Origin: Girardinichthys multiradiatus
Taxonomy: Eukaryota > Chordata > Actinopteri > Cyprinodontiformes > Goodeidae
Assembly: GCF_021462225.1 (NCBI RefSeq)
Contig: NC_061811.1
Coordinates: 6,349,663-6,413,662, forward strand
Direction of reading: 5' to 3'
DNA: 64,000 bases
Position 1 is the stretch's first letter, and each line of letters begins with the position of its first letter. The translations under genes were made by a program, and so were the position numbers. Positions 10,242 through 23,700 of this stretch are shown here, in pieces. The notes under the pieces were generated by a model. The model did not search any database, was not told the origin of the DNA, and saw nothing but the letters and a program-made list of their open reading frames with translations.

Positions 10242-13200
10242 ATGGACCGAGGCGGCTGCCAGTTGAGCGGACGAGGCAACGACGCCGTCGACCGACACGG
10301 GATGATCACCTTGGAGGATCTGGAGTCCTTCTCGGAGGACCCGCTGTCAGACTCGGGCAATGGCAGCCTGGAAGAAGAGGGAGAAACTATGGAGGCAGAG
10401 GACAGTTCAGACCGACTGCTACATTACTGGCAGGAAGTGGCGAGGGGCCACCAAGTGGAGGTTTCCCCAGGTAACAATCCACAAAGTAATAACCATGGCG
10501 ACATTGAACTGGACTAATAAATGTTTTCTAGTGGCCTAGCCTTTCCATTAGGCTTTATTCTCTGAATGTACAGTTTAATTTTGGTCTCAGATAAGTTAAA
10601 GCAGGAAAAAAAGTCCTGGATCAACTTCAGGTAACTAAAATTGTCTCAGCTTCTTCCACAGTACACACTGACCTAGTTTCCTGATTAACCAGTTCCAGAT
10701 AGGACATTCCCAGCGCTTCAGGCAACCATGGATCTCAACTAGATAGTATGAACAACTGAATGCAAAAATTAAACTTCGCATTGTGATAATTTAACTGATT
10801 TCTACATGCAAACTGTTGGTGTGGCTACAAAGAGACACCTGTAGAAGTGGTTCCCAAAGTTGGGCTCAAAAATCACCTCAGAAATTAAACTAAATTACAA
10901 AAACGATGATGGAAAATAACTCTGTATGATATAAATGTGCATCCAGCAGCCGGAGAAAAACTCACACACCCTCTGTCATCCCATTAAAAGGATTATAGAA
11001 ACAATATGACTGGAAACTTTTAGCAGTTTTTAAAAACGTTGTATATCTTTGATACCTGCAACCAAATACCTGTATTACAAATAAATAATAGTAATATAAT
11101 GGTTAGCCCCATACCCCCATTTCATACTAGCACCTTCTCCGTTTGGCGTCAGTAAATAATCCCCTTCATACGTGTGTACTTCAGCTACTGCACGAGTTTA
11201 CTTCTCTCCATAGTTTGGCGTTTTTAATGAATTAAGATGGTAAATTTTGCAGGCTAATGAAGCATGTGCTCATGTATCAACTCGGCTTGTTTTCGATGTC
11301 TCACTAATAGACATCATCTCATCTCCTGTAAATTTAAAAGTTAAAATTTGCAGTTCAACAAAACCTCAGAGATAGGCTTTGCTATGTCGCCAACAGGAAT
11401 GACGATCAAAGATGTTGAGGATATGTTTACGTTGTCGGTGTAAATTGTAGAAAGCTCAGCCTGCTGTAGCAAATAAAAAGCAGTTTTTGGGCTGCAGTCA
11501 GTAGCGTAACCATCAATAGGCTATTGGAGCTCCAACGGCTGCAGACTTGCTGTTAGTGACATACGTATTGACACTAAACTTTAACCAGATTGACCTAGTG
11601 GGGGGAAAAAAGTTTTTGTTGACACCTTTTAGATTAGACAAATATTTCATTTCATCGACTTCAGTAGTTCCTACAGTTGCTGGCAGGCAGCATTGAGGCT
11701 CATGGTCTTCAGAGTTTTGTCAGGAATCAGCTCAAAAAAGCAAAAGATAATGGTAAAGAGTATTTATGTTATAATTGTTAGAAGAGATAAAAGGTAATCA
11801 TTAAAAATAAATTAAGGCATCAAGTTGGCGACTGTTTCTGTTGTCATTATACCTGTAATTAACTGATTTGGCAGCATACCCAACCTACAGTCAGAATCAT
11901 GTGTCTCCTCTCCTGATGGTTTTTGGTTCAGAAGCTGAAGGGTTATTTACCGTCACGGCTGAAACATGCTGTTAAGATCCAGAAATTCTTTCGTTTTTTG
12001 AATTTTATTTTTCTATTCTAATTATAAACAAAGAACGTCACTTTTCTAGATGTCCAGAAACATGATAAATAAATCGTTGTACTACAACCCCTGGCAAAAA
12101 TGATGGAATCACCAGTCTCTGAGGATGTTCCTTCACTTGTTGAATTTTGTAGAAAAAAAACAGATCACAGACATGACAAAAAACTAAAGGCATTTCAAAT
12201 GGCAACTTTCTGGCTTTAAGAAATACTAAAATAAATCATGAAAAATTATTGTGGTAGCCAGTAACGGTTACATTTTTAGAACAAGCACAGGGAATAAATT
12301 ATGGAATCACTCAATTTTGAGGAAAGAAATATGGAATCACCCTGCAAATTGTCATTACAAAAAATAACACCTGCATCAGATTAAATCTGCTCGTTAGTGT
12401 CCAGGTAAAAAGGAGTGATCACACCTTGGAGAGCTGCCGCAACAAGAGGACTGACATGAATCATGGCTCTGACATCAGAGATGTCACTTGAAAAAAAGGA
12501 GAGGATTATCAATCTCCTTAAAGAGGGTAAATCATCACGCAGTGTTGCACAAGATGTTGGTTGTTCACAGTCAGCTGTGTCTAAAACCTGGGCCAAGTAC
12601 AAGCAACATGGGAGGGTGGTTAAAGGCAAGCATACTGGTAGACCAAGCAAGACATCAAAGCGTCAAGACAGAAAACTTAAAGCAATATGCCTTGAAAACA
12701 GAAAATGTACAACAAAACAAATGAGGAACAAATGGGAGGAAACTGGAGTCAACATCTGTGACCGAACTGTAAGAAACCGCCTAAAGGAAATGGTATTTAT
12801 ATACAGAAAAGCTAAAAGGAAGCTATCACTAACACCTAAACAAAAAAAAACAAGGTCACTATGGGCTAAGGAAAGGCAATCGTGGATGACTGGATGCAAG
12901 TCATTTTCAGAGATGAATCTCGAATCTGCATTGGGCAAGGTGAAGATGCTGGAACTTTTGTTTGGTGCCGTTCCAAAGAGATTTATGCAGACGACTGTCT
13001 GAAGAAAACATGCAAATTTCCACAGTCATTGATGATATGGGGCTGCATGTCAGGTAAAAGCACTGGGGAGATGGCTGTCATTACATCTTCAATAAATGCA
13101 CAGGTTTACATTGACATTTTGGACACTTTTCTTATCCCATCCATCGAAAGGATGTTTGGGGATGATGACATCGTTTTTCAAGATGATAATGCATCTTGCC

Positions 13201-16200
13201 GTAGAGCAAAAACTGTGAAAACATTCCTTGAAGAAAGACACATAAGGTCAATGTCATGGCCTGCAAATAGTCCGGATCTCAATCCCATTGAAAATCTGTG
13301 GTGGAAGTTAAAGAAAATGGTCCATGACGAGGCTCCAACCTGCAAAGCTGATCTGGCAACAGCAATCAGAGAAAGCTGGAGTCAGATTGGTGAAGAGTGC
13401 TGTTTGTCACTCATTAAGTCAATGCCTCAGAGACTGCAAGCAGTTATAAAGGCCAGAGGTGGTGCAACAAAGTACTAGTGATGTGTTGGAGTGTTATTTT
13501 GTTTGGTTGTTTTTCATGATTCCATATTTGTTTTTTTCAAAATTGAGTGATTCCATCATTTATTCTCTGTGCTACCACAATTATTTTTCGTGATTTCTTT
13601 TAGTATTTCTTAAAGCCAGAAAGTTGCCATTTGAAATGCCTTTAGTTTTTTTGTCATGTCTGTGATCTGTTTTTTTTTCTACAAAATTCAACAAGTGAAG
13701 GAAAATCCTCAGAGGCTGGTGATTCCATCATTTTTGCCAGGGGTTGTATACACTGAATCCTGATACAGTTGGACGTTTCATATCAAGTTGGATTTAATTT
13801 AAACACACAAACATTTCATTTCCTGATACACAGGACCATGTCCCTTTAAACTTCAGTTTGTTTACTACTACACCTAAAGTTTGCTAAATTCCCTTTAATT
13901 TCACGTAGCTTAATTAACCGTTCATTTGACTTATGCTTTCCATAGTTTGACCTTTTGCCACGTGAAGCCAGACAACGTGCTTGCGAGGAAATAACAATGG
14001 TCTTAAACAGCTAATCACTGATTAGAGAAGCAGAATTAAACAAAGTTCCTATTGAGACATATTTCAACATTTTAATTCCTGCCTCTGTTACAAAACACTG
14101 TTTTCAAAGCAGAAGCTTGCCTTGATCGGTGTTGAACAAAAGGAACGCCGTTGTTTTAGTTCGGTTTTGGACTGCAAGCGAATGCAGAAAAAAAACGGTC
14201 TGGAGACTGGCCCAAATTTAAATGTGTGTTCATGTTAAACTGACACTGTGCTTCCCGTCCTTGTGTCTGCTGCTTGGACATCACCATCATGCATCCATTT
14301 TCATACCGCAGGCATGTAAGATGCGTGTTTTTTCACTGCAGCCTATTCCTCGACGCAGTTACTGAGCTATGGGTCGCTGGTAAACATTTATACATGCTAA
14401 AACTGAGTTATAGGTCACAATTTCCATCTTTAGTTACCAGTGTTGGTTGCATATACTCATATACTCCACACATTGATAAAGACAACACATTTCAGGTAGA
14501 ACGTAATGATCTAACAGCAGATTTAATCTGTATACACAAGTCTACAAGTGTGCCGTAGCATGGCTCAATTAGCTTCTCCATCACTAACATGAAAGCACAA
14601 CTGAAGCTTGTCACCCACTTTTGCTTTATTAATTGATCTGGAAAAGCAGTGAGTGAGTCCCCTGGGGGTCCATTAGCAGTGTCTGGAACATCTTTCCTTC
14701 TTCCCCTTCAGACCTTCATCAACTGAGAACAAAAGCACCCGCAGGCATTTTAACTCTGAGGGGATTAAGCTTCCCAGCCTGTGGTGGCACTAAGGTTCTG
14801 GCCTCACAACCAAACTATAGCCAGGGCCACGGCAGGCTGTAATTTCAATGGAGTCAAACACAGTCCGATAGAAAGCTCGACTTGTCATAATCTGTTCTTA
14901 CTTGTACAGCAAGCTGAATTTTCCCAGCTCCCCGAGAATGAAGCCCAAAACAAAAAAGCCAAAATGGAGCGAGTAATTTTCTGTGAGAGTTCCGATGCTG
15001 TATTTGCACTGAGGTCATGTCACCATCCCAGACCTGCTCCGAACAAACACACTGATTTCTGCAGCAAAGCAAAGTACTCCAAATACGATTGCCTACAAAA
15101 TATTGCAACAGCAGTTTTTTTGCAATAGTGATGTGACACACGATGACAACTGCAAGTTAAAACATAGTGCACCTTTGATGGCTACAGATCCATTCCAGGG
15201 CTTTTATGTTGCTTTAAACAAAAACTATAACTCAATAATATAATATCTGCTCAGGTGGAAGAATCTGCTGACAGAACAACTATTAGTTGTTAACTTTACA
15301 AATCTGTCTTTCATAGAAGAAAACCAGAAGATTTGCGTTTTGCCACAAGCCATTTAAGGGACACCGCAGACATGTGGATGATGGTGCTTTGCCCACTTTT
15401 GACCTACATGCAAACTGCTAGGTGTGGAGGAAAACTAACACCATAAAACATGGAGGTGGTGGAGGCATCATCCTGTGGGGAGACTTTTTATCACCTGGGA
15501 CAATGCAGCTGATCAGAGTCAAGACAGTGTTGCAGGCTGCAAGGCTTGAGACTGAGGTGCACCTTCCAGCAGTATAACAGCCACAAAGATACAGCTAGAG
15601 CTACTGTGGAATGGTTTAGATCAAAGCAAGACTGAGGCTCAAACTGCAGCCATAGATTACTTTACAAGGTACTGACTAAGGTGAATAAGTACACATGCAA
15701 CATTTTCCACATTTATTAAACAAAATGTTCGGAATCCATGTGTCTTTTTCCTTTTACTTCACATTATGCACTACTGTGGGCTGGTCTGTCACATAAAATC
15801 ACAGTAAATCACACTGCATTACAGTTTGTGGTTGCAGCACAGGTAAATGTGAAAAAGTACAAGCGGTATAAATACTTTTGCAAGGCACTGTAGGTTTGTT
15901 AAAAGCTGCACAGTATATTGCAAACTTATTGTTATTGCAATATCACTGCTATTGCCAAAACAGCAGACGGTGGCCAGAAGCAACTTTCAATAAAACTTTG
16001 GGTAGATGGAAATACTGAATACTTTTGTTCCAGTAGCTGGAGAGACTACTCGTTATGTCGGACGCAAACTCGCATCGTTAGCGCAACCTTCACCAACGTT
16101 ATCGCGTGTTTTCCTACGTTCTTGCATAAAACAATGCCAAGCTAATCCTCTTAACATGTAACTTTGATTTTCGGATATCCCATGATAAAAAAAAACAATA

Positions 16201-19200
16201 CATTAAATGTACACTCTGGTTCTCAGATGATGACTTTTCCCACAGCTTAGTTTGTTGTCAAATAATTGATCATCTAAATACCACAGGTCCCTTTGACCCA
16301 ATTGTCCTTCATGGCATTGACCGATAAAATCTGATTAAACCCGGTTCACTAGGATTGCTGTGTGAATACCTGGCACAGGAGGCAAGTTGGAACTCCTGTG
16401 GCTGAATACAAGGTGGTTTTAGTTAGAGAAAGCTTAAAAAGGATTGGAATAAGGAATAAAATATCCTCCAGTTGCTTTAAATGCTGACTTGAGCTGTAGA
16501 CCCAACTAATGCCTTGGGCAGCGTCGGTCCTCTGAATCCGTCAGCTCTAATGAACTTTGCTCTCAGCAGCGTCCTGGCATGTGCTCAGCCCAACTGGCAG
16601 AGCCTCACTCGAAATACAAACACTGCTGGCCAACAGGCTGCAGGAGGCGAGAGCATTTCATGTAGATACGAGAGAAAAGACCACATGTACTGTATGCAAC
16701 ACATAAATGGAAGTTCATGAATAGAAATCATTAAATTTCTACATGCAAACTAAAACTGCATCAAGAAACAAGCTGTAACTAATTAGTTTTATTACTTTCT
16801 CTTGAAGGTTTGCATGTTTTACACAGGCTGCCATTTTGGACTGGGTTTAAAGCCTGTTAATTAATGTTTCATCTATTCCACAGATATGGCAGAACCCATT
16901 CAGCAGCTGAGTAGCGACAACCAAGGACACAGTCAAAGAGAGCACGTCCCATTTACCCTCCTTATGCGGAAAGAGAAGGTATCCATCTCATTTTAACCAC
17001 GATACATCTAGTTGGTCTTTTTATGGTGTTATTCTCGGCTTCAAGTAATTAATTTAGTGGCCCAGTTTAAAAGGAGCTATGGGCATATCAGTAATAGGAA
17101 CAAGACCTGCAAATTAAACTCCTGCATGACAGCTCAACCTCTGCTGGGCAGCAGTGTGTTTAGCCAACAGACTAGAGCTTGCATTAAAATCTCCAAATTA
17201 CAGGTGCAGTAATCTAATAAAGCTATTAAATTAATAATGGAAAGAAAATTTGAAATTCTTGCCATTCCAGTTTACTTCTACCAGAGCTGTAGTTGATGTA
17301 TGATTAATCAAATATGCAAATCTAACAGGTGATTTTTTTTTTTTCCCTATTCCTAATGTGTGCATACTTAAATGCTCTGACCTACACACCCAACATAAAG
17401 AACGCTCACCCATAGTCATGTGCAGACATTGTCAGATATTCACTTCCAGGAAGATGTTCGTGTCACCCAAGCTCCTTAGAGGAGGGTATAAATAAAAAGG
17501 GCTAACTGGTTTAACTTCAATTAATTAGTTCATTAGAACTTGGCTAGAGACTCACTTTGAACTAAGGCCAACCATGGCTGCCTATTCTTAGAACAGCTTT
17601 TAATGTCTTGTAAAATGGCTGTCATGTGGCAGCTGGGTCGGTCAAATACCTGATTAGCTTCAAGACAGAGTCACTGTTGGGACAGAAAGTGAAATAATTA
17701 TGTAATACACAAATGCATCCCAATAAGTTAGTTCATGCCGATCTGACTTTGGACCTGATAAAACCCAGCTGACTGGCTTTATGTAGATGTAGATGGTACC
17801 GACCCACACCGCCAAAAGTACCAACACCTGCTTTAATGACCATAGTTTCAATGCACTTGACTGGCCAGCAAACTGGTCAGAACCAGATCTCATGGAGAAT
17901 CAAGAGGAAGATGAGACAACAATGCAGACGAGCTGAAAGCCGCTATTAAAACAAGCTGGGCTTCCTGAACACCTCACCAGAACCACAGACCGATCTCCCC
18001 CAAGTCACACTGTACTGATGCAATAATTCATGCAAAAGGAGCCCCAACCAAGAACGGCCTGCTTTTGGCAGGTCTACATTTCTGTTTTAAAAGTCCCCTT
18101 TTAATTTTTCGTATATATTACTTACATTTGAAATTTGAGGTTGGATTTTATATTTAAAGTTACCGGAAATAAACTTTTGGAAGTATTTCTGTGTTCAATA
18201 AATCTATGAGTTTACTTCTTCATAATATTCTAATTTACTGAGATGCACCTGAACATTAAGGCAACAACCAATTGTTCTCTTCATAACACATGACTGCATG
18301 TAAAATACTTGGAGTACGTATTTCCTGAAGTAATTCTACGTGTTATTTAATTAAATTTGGGCTTTCATTCGAGGTTAAATGTATGGTAGGACCTTATTGA
18401 ACAGGCATTTGTTCCACATCTTCCTAATGTTGTATCTCTGCACTTTCCTTCTCAGTGTGGGGAGCAGCTCTATGAGAAACGTCACTATGAGAAGGGCCAT
18501 TGGGCTTGTATAACACTGCACGAGGATACATATGAACAGAGCATCTGCTATGGTTTCATGAGAATAATGAAATACATCTGTCAGCAGAACTCCACAGGTG
18601 AGTCCAAAAGTAATGATGCATCTGCCTTGCAAGATGATTTTCCCATCATCCTTTATAGACTGCGATGCACCGATTAGGCTTCTCTTGGCTAACATAGATT
18701 TCCGGGTTTTTTCCAGGTTCGTGGAAAAATCTGCCAGTTCCGATCTCTAGCCAATTGATTGGGGCATCTGTATTTAAACGCCCCAGCTAGGAGGTTTCCA
18801 ACACTGTAGTTTCACAATTTATCTTTTTCTGATTTAGGGGACTACCTTGGTATGACGTTGCCCATCGTGACAATAGTGCGGACGGATGAAAATCATTCAG
18901 TGATCTCCCAAGATGTCACTGTAGCGTACTACCTTCCTATTGAGCATCAGGCCCAGCCTCCACAGGCGTATGATAACGAGATCGTCATCGAGGTCTGGCC
19001 TGCCGCTACTGTATACACAAGGTTAGTAGAGCACAGAATGAAAACCTGTTCTAAACGGATTTATTTGCTGCTAATAGTGAGATGTTGTCTTTATCATCTC
19101 CATCTACCAGGGGGTTCACTGGTCCCACCAATGAAGTGACCATCATCAATCAAATCAGCGCCATGGCTGAGCTGCTGGACTCCCCGGGTGTGTGCGCCAA

Positions 19201-19282
19201 CGACTCGTTCATCGTGGCTGGCTACACCAACCCTGCTCACAGCCATCGTCAGAATGAAATCTGGTTTCTGGAGCGGCGCTGA
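10242..19282 (+). CDS. SOUL/HEBP-family haem-binding protein, five exons
   Basis: Exons 10242-10470, 16884-16978, 18456-18597, 18838-19021 and 19111-19282 give 273 residues. Every join has AG/GT signals and conserved phase. Residues 1-108 are an acidic, serine-rich extension (LEDLESFSEDPLSDSG) that runs into REHVPFTLL. From about 109 the SOUL domain follows: QLYEKRHYEKGHWACI, then YGFMRIMKYI, MTLPIVTIV, VAYYLPIEHQ, EVWPAATVYTRGF and FIVAGYTNP, ending NEIWFLERR. That is the typical order for the family. These proteins bind haem or related tetrapyrroles and hydrophobic ligands; the exact role of this paralogue is unknown. Fish carry several soul genes, and I cannot say which one this is. A second ATG opens exon 2 (residue 78) and could start a shorter form. 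Intron 1 hosts a Tc1 element. Confidence 0.88.
12085..13746 (+). mobile_element. Tc1-like transposon with long inverted repeats, full length
   Basis: Flanked by TA on both sides (12083-12084 and 13747-13748). The ends are CAACCCCTGGCAAAAATGATGG and its reverse complement. The inverted repeats run for about 210-260 bp with only scattered mismatches; the left copy has an extra segment of about 35 bp. Inside each arm the phrase TGGAATCAC recurs, which gives the inverted-repeat/direct-repeat layout typical of many fish Tc1 elements. It sits in intron 1 of the SOUL gene, in the same orientation as the gene. Confidence 0.9.
12463..13478 (+). pseudogene. Tc1 transposase, DD34E, one frameshift
   Basis: Frame one (12463 to about 12880) gives the N-terminal paired helix-turn-helix domain with GCSQSAVSKTW and a GRPSKTS hinge. 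Frame two (12882-13478) gives the catalytic core: the first aspartate in FRDESR, the second in QDDNAS and the glutamate in DLNPIENLW. There are 34 residues between the last two. It ends in ARGGATKY, the usual C-terminus. A single frame change near 12880 is the only break I see, so the copy is relatively young but inactive as it stands. Confidence 0.88.
13747..15340. other. Intron sequence without recognised features
   Basis: Part of intron 1 of the SOUL-family gene. Short ORFs near 14274-14558 and 14781-15141 have no domain and overlap on opposite strands, so they are not called. Confidence 0.5.
15341..15890 (+). mobile_element. Tc1-like remnant, 5' truncated
   Basis: Contains the nucleotide trace of KHGGGGIILWG (around 15450) and of a downstream glutamine-rich catalytic region, all with stops. 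The right end, ...TTTTGCAAGGCACTG, meets a TA at 15891-15892. I do not see the matching left terminal repeat, so the 5' part is missing or decayed. Confidence 0.6.
15893..16883. other. Intron sequence without recognised features
   Basis: The last part of intron 1 of the SOUL-family gene. It ends in a normal CAG acceptor at 16881-16883. ORFs at 15918-16145 and 16514-16720 show no family features. Confidence 0.5.
17818..18251 (+). mobile_element. Tc1-like remnant in SOUL intron 2
   Basis: Carries the decayed C-terminal transposase segment (DWPANWS-like text, then AVIHAKGAP-like text at about 18005-18045). It ends in a region reading TTTACTGAGATGCACCTG, a Tc1-type terminal repeat. It aligns by eye with the remnant at 24,500-24,850 and more loosely with the young element at 46,177-47,786. 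The left boundary is uncertain. Confidence 0.55.
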
Positions 19283-22200
19283 CCAGGTGGCATCATCCTA
19301 CCTGTGACCCTTGAGCCTCATGAACTCTTGACACTGCCCCAGCTAACTCAGCTACAGCCTCAGGTTCCATCATCCTTGCCTGAAACGACCACCAGCCTAG
19401 CACACCCCAGAGGAAATAGGTTTTAAGTAAAAAAAAAAAAAATTCTGAACTAACCTTAAAGACTTCCTTTCCTTCGTTTTAGATGGATCTTTATTAGACC
19501 TGAACTGAACCACTGCCATACACTGCGTTCTTATTCTGCTTCAAGCTGGATATTAAAAACCTTTCCTCAGCACAGCGCCCTCTTTGTTCAAATTTGGTAG
19601 TTTAATCTGTCAGCGCTTTCTGAACGCGGTAACCACTGAGTTGGGACCCAAGTCTGAGGGTGTGTTTCAGTTGCTGGTTGGGGGAATTGAAGCAAGTTCA
19701 AAGCCCTGATCAGACCTAGTATTAACCTGCATATTGGCTGAGTCAGATAAAAGTACACAGCACTAAGCAGGATCTTTTACACCTGGTACCAAAACCCAGT
19801 TGTGAAAACCCGCTTTACATGCAAACAAACATGTAGGCGAACCACAGGGTGGGCTGACAGACAAGCAACAGGGAATGGACAGATCTGCTGATGTTTCTGT
19901 AACATCTCAGATGTTATTTCAGGCACGAAATCCTTGATGAGCTCATTTATGTACCTTAAGACACATAAATAAAGATGAATAATGTGGGACATCAGGGCCT
20001 GGTATTACTGCAGACACTAAAGATTTTACATAGAGTTCCCTGGCAGCTGCTACACCCATGCAAAACACTGCTGTAAACCTCATTTTCTTGTGACGTTTTA
20101 CAACGGTCACAACAGGAAGTAACCCACAGCTCCAGAAATCATTGGAATGAACATCACAGTGCAGTAAAAACGCACTCATACTGGGCCCTGTTGTCCACTA
20201 ATCAGTATAATCTTTCTGTTTCTGATTTTAAACCTGTATATAAGATGAATATTTTATAACGGAGAGAAATGTCCAGGCAATAACTCTGCTGCTTCAGGGG
20301 AGTCATGTCAGGTCTGTTTGGTTTTTCTACCAAATTAAACCCAGTGCTTAGCCAGAGGCGGTGCTAAACCCAGTTCTTAACTGGTTCTAGAAAAGAAACT
20401 AGTTGGTTTTCCACAACCCAAGACCCAACTCAGCGTTTGTGATAATTTTTCAGAGTTTCTGTGGGGGACCTCAGTGCATGGAGACAGTTTAACTTAGAAT
20501 CACCATCTAGATTCATCAACACGGTTTTAACAAGCGCCGTTTGTGAAGGTTTAACAATCACTGATCTGATCGGTACCAGCGGCGCTGGAAAGTTAAACAC
20601 AGTGCTTGGCTGTCTTCAAGAACTGAGGCAGAAGATGCGTTTATGGATTCAGCGGAATAGATCTGCTGTAGGTGCAGCTCTATGTGGCGCATTGACCTTC
20701 GACCCTGTGAGGGGTGATATCAAAATAAACATCAGGAGGGTAAAAGTCTGAGCTTACTATTCATTAACGATAGAGCACTGTGAATTTACCGTTTTGTCCT
20801 AAATCAAGGTGATCAAAAACAAAACTAAAGCTGAATTTTAGACTTTCCTAACATTTATATTGCGTTTTGGTCAGACTTGTTTCCATAAAATACTTGGTGG
20901 TAAAGCCAGCTAACACCAGTTTAGCATTGGAACTGGTTTGGTGTAAAACCCTGGTGTGGGACAGATTGCGTTCAGATCGTTTGCAGCGTCCCAGGCCACC
21001 TCTGAAGGCAGTGAGATGAAAACTGTCCTCAGTGCATCTTGACTGCATTAACACATGCATTTAACCCCACCCAGTTGCAATCGGATCCCTCAGGACCAAT
21101 GTTTGTATTGAAGCTAAACACATAAGGTGATTTTATATAGAGAACAAACACCTGGGAACAGAACCCGTGGTCATGTGTTCGAGGCTGAATGTAAAGCTCC
21201 AGGCCATCACGCTTCAACCAACCAAATGCTAACAGCTGATTTATCTGCTCAATGACAATCAAAAGCTGTACCAGATTCTGTACATTCTGTCTCAGTTAAT
21301 GATCCACGATGATGCATTCCTCCTGCTCCGAGGCTTGTTCATTCACAAACTGAAGTACTTATAAGTGTACCTTTTGTCTATGTCTGTCGGTGTTAGTTAA
21401 GTGTTCACTAATGTATCGCAAACACTACTGTTGCTAAGTACATAATTAAGCCACAAAAAGAGTATATTTGCTGTAATTAAAAGCTAATTTGTGTTTTAAA
21501 TGTGTTCCTAATGTTCTGTCTCATATCAAAGCAATCAGTTCAAAGTGATGTGAGGATGTTTCTGTTCTGGATGTGTGCATTTCTCCAGGGTGTCAAAATG
21601 AAACGGAGGATAAATAATCACTGTGTGATTGTTTTTCCCTTGAACAGGGACGTCTGTGAAATGCTGAGCATGATGTCTGCTGAATCCTGTTTCCACAACT
21701 CAACGTCAGCTTTAGCCCAAGAGTTATAGTAGGTGGAGGCATTAAAACATGGGAGATCCATCCATCTGGCCCAACACATTATTGGCCAGCAGAGTTTAAA
21801 TGCCTGGTACCTGAACGGTTGTAGTCTACTGATGCAAGCAGTCCTTTGGGACTGCAAAGTTGCACACATTGAAACTACGATTTAATAATTTCCGCAGTTC
21901 TAATAAAATGCATCAAAAGATGTGCAAAAATTACATTCTGTGCTAGTATTGGGTTGGGGGGGCTGCAGAGCAGCAATGTACAGCAGTCAGATTGGCATCT
22001 AAATCCAAAGAGATTATTTTAATCAGATCATAGTAGCATTAATGTGCAAAAAATGCAAAAGCTTTTGAATAATAGGTTGTTTTTGTTTCCTTTGAGGGCC
22101 TAGTTATTGCTTTGTTTTCATGCTCATTTCGTTAGCATTTTGCAACAGACTGATATGTACTGTGAATGTTCAAATGCAACAAATGAGTGCTACTGTGTTC

Positions 22201-22900
22201 TGTTTGTTCAATAAAATGTGCTGGTGTCCCATCTTTTAAAATGTGAAGTTTAACGTCTCCCTGCCTCCTCTTTACAACGCAGCTTAGTTCCAGGGTTTCA
22301 GCCTTTAGCCTTATTGTTAAACGTGAACAATTTCTATACACTGGAAATCACATAGATGCCTTTTTAAACACAGTTAAAATTAGAGGAGTTTAACTATGAG
22401 CCACATACAGAACTTGACCGGGTACCATCCATATTCACACAGACTTACACGATAGACAAACCTGGTGTCAGTCTGAATGATCTCTGTACCAACCAATAAC
22501 AAGAAACCACAGCTTCATTTTTATTAGAACAAATACAGCAAACCAAGGCCAGCACACCCTATCCAACCATAACTTAAAATACAACGACATGAGGTGCTGC
22601 GCAGTTACTGAAGCAAAGTGAATCAAACCCTCAGAAAAGAAACACCGAGACTACAGTCGCTGTGGCAAAAATCTTGATTTTTCCACAAAGGTCTGCTTCA
22701 TTTTTCATGGTGACACTTAAATCTAGCTTGCCTTGAACACTAATCACGTGAAATGCAATTAACTGCAAAATGTATGAAAATCTAGTCCCAGAAACCTCAC
22801 TCGCTCTGTGTTTAACTTATTATGGCAACATCAAAGCCCATGAAAAACCCCAGTAAGGAAGTAAATATGCCTGCATTCATAATATAGACTGATTGGTTCA
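19283..22900. other. Intergenic, no gene recognised
   Basis: Follows the SOUL stop codon; the first part is its 3' UTR. A 96-codon ORF at 20461-20751 has a Walker-like GTSGAGK string but no other feature of a nucleotide-binding protein, so it is not called. I specifically looked on the minus strand for the missing fancm exons and saw none. Confidence 0.5.
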
Positions 22901-22929
22901 TGCATGCCTTACAGGGCTGTTTCCATTAG

Positions 22930-23700
22930 GCTGATGAGAAAGTTGAGATATTCAACAAAAGTAAACAAAGCATTGGGGGCGGCCAAGAAAGTCCAGAAAG
23001 TTCGAGGAGGACCATCTCCTGTAGGTTGAACTAAAAGTTGGAGTTGCCACCGGTGCAGAGCTAGCTCATTAAACTCACCGGCAGAAGGCCGGTGAGTTTT
23101 TCTGAGCACTTAAGAAGCAACATCTCTCCAAGTAAAACATTCAGAGGATTGAAATGAAATATGCTTCATCTATGACAAACCCTTCAGACTGCTGGAGATA
23201 TCAAGGAAAAGGACTGTCCAGAGAAGAAAAGGTGGCGCTTCCATGAATCCTGTATGAAGGAGCCATTGAAGCACCCCAAAACCACTACTGTGTGGGGTTG
23301 CCTCTTGTCCAGGGGACAATTTTGTCTCAAACACTGAAAAAGAAACAGTGAGATCCAAACATCGCTCAATAACGAAGGAGCAAACTGGTGATAAATGATC
23401 TTTTCCATCACGACTGGGCACCATGTCACAAATGGTAACTGGTGGCAAAGAAAATAAACCATTATGACCTCTGGTTTACGCCCAGGAAACTCCCAATCTT
23501 AATCTTATTTAGTACATGTTGATGCTTTGCATAATCATGAAGTATTGCTCAATAAAAAAGCCTTTGAAGCTTGTAAAATGTTTGTTGTTGACTTTCAGTA
23601 TACCTTCGAAACATCTGAAAAAACCTAAGCAGGAAACTTTGTGGAAAAACAACATTTCTGTCTGCCTCTAAACTTTGGCTGTACAGTGCTACCTCTGGTA
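22930..23700 (+). mobile_element. Decayed Tc1-like remnant
   Basis: Plus-strand text near 23,240-23,320 keeps the trace of a Tc1 segment (HPKTTTVWGCL), and the sequence before and after it has the usual transposase layout with many stops. Terminal repeats are not recognisable. The minus-strand ORFs at 23170-23462 are shadows of this remnant. Confidence 0.45.
23071..23099. repeat. Perfect 12-bp hairpin with 5-base loop
   Basis: AAACTCACCGGC, then the loop AGAAG, then the exact reverse complement GCCGGTGAGTTT. It lies within the decayed Tc1 area. It may be a local inverted duplication; no function is evident. Confidence 0.6.

Noticed and set aside
20461..20751. 96-codon ORF with a GTSGAGK string that resembles a Walker A motif
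   Set aside because: No hydrophobic strand before it, no Walker B, no other NTPase feature.
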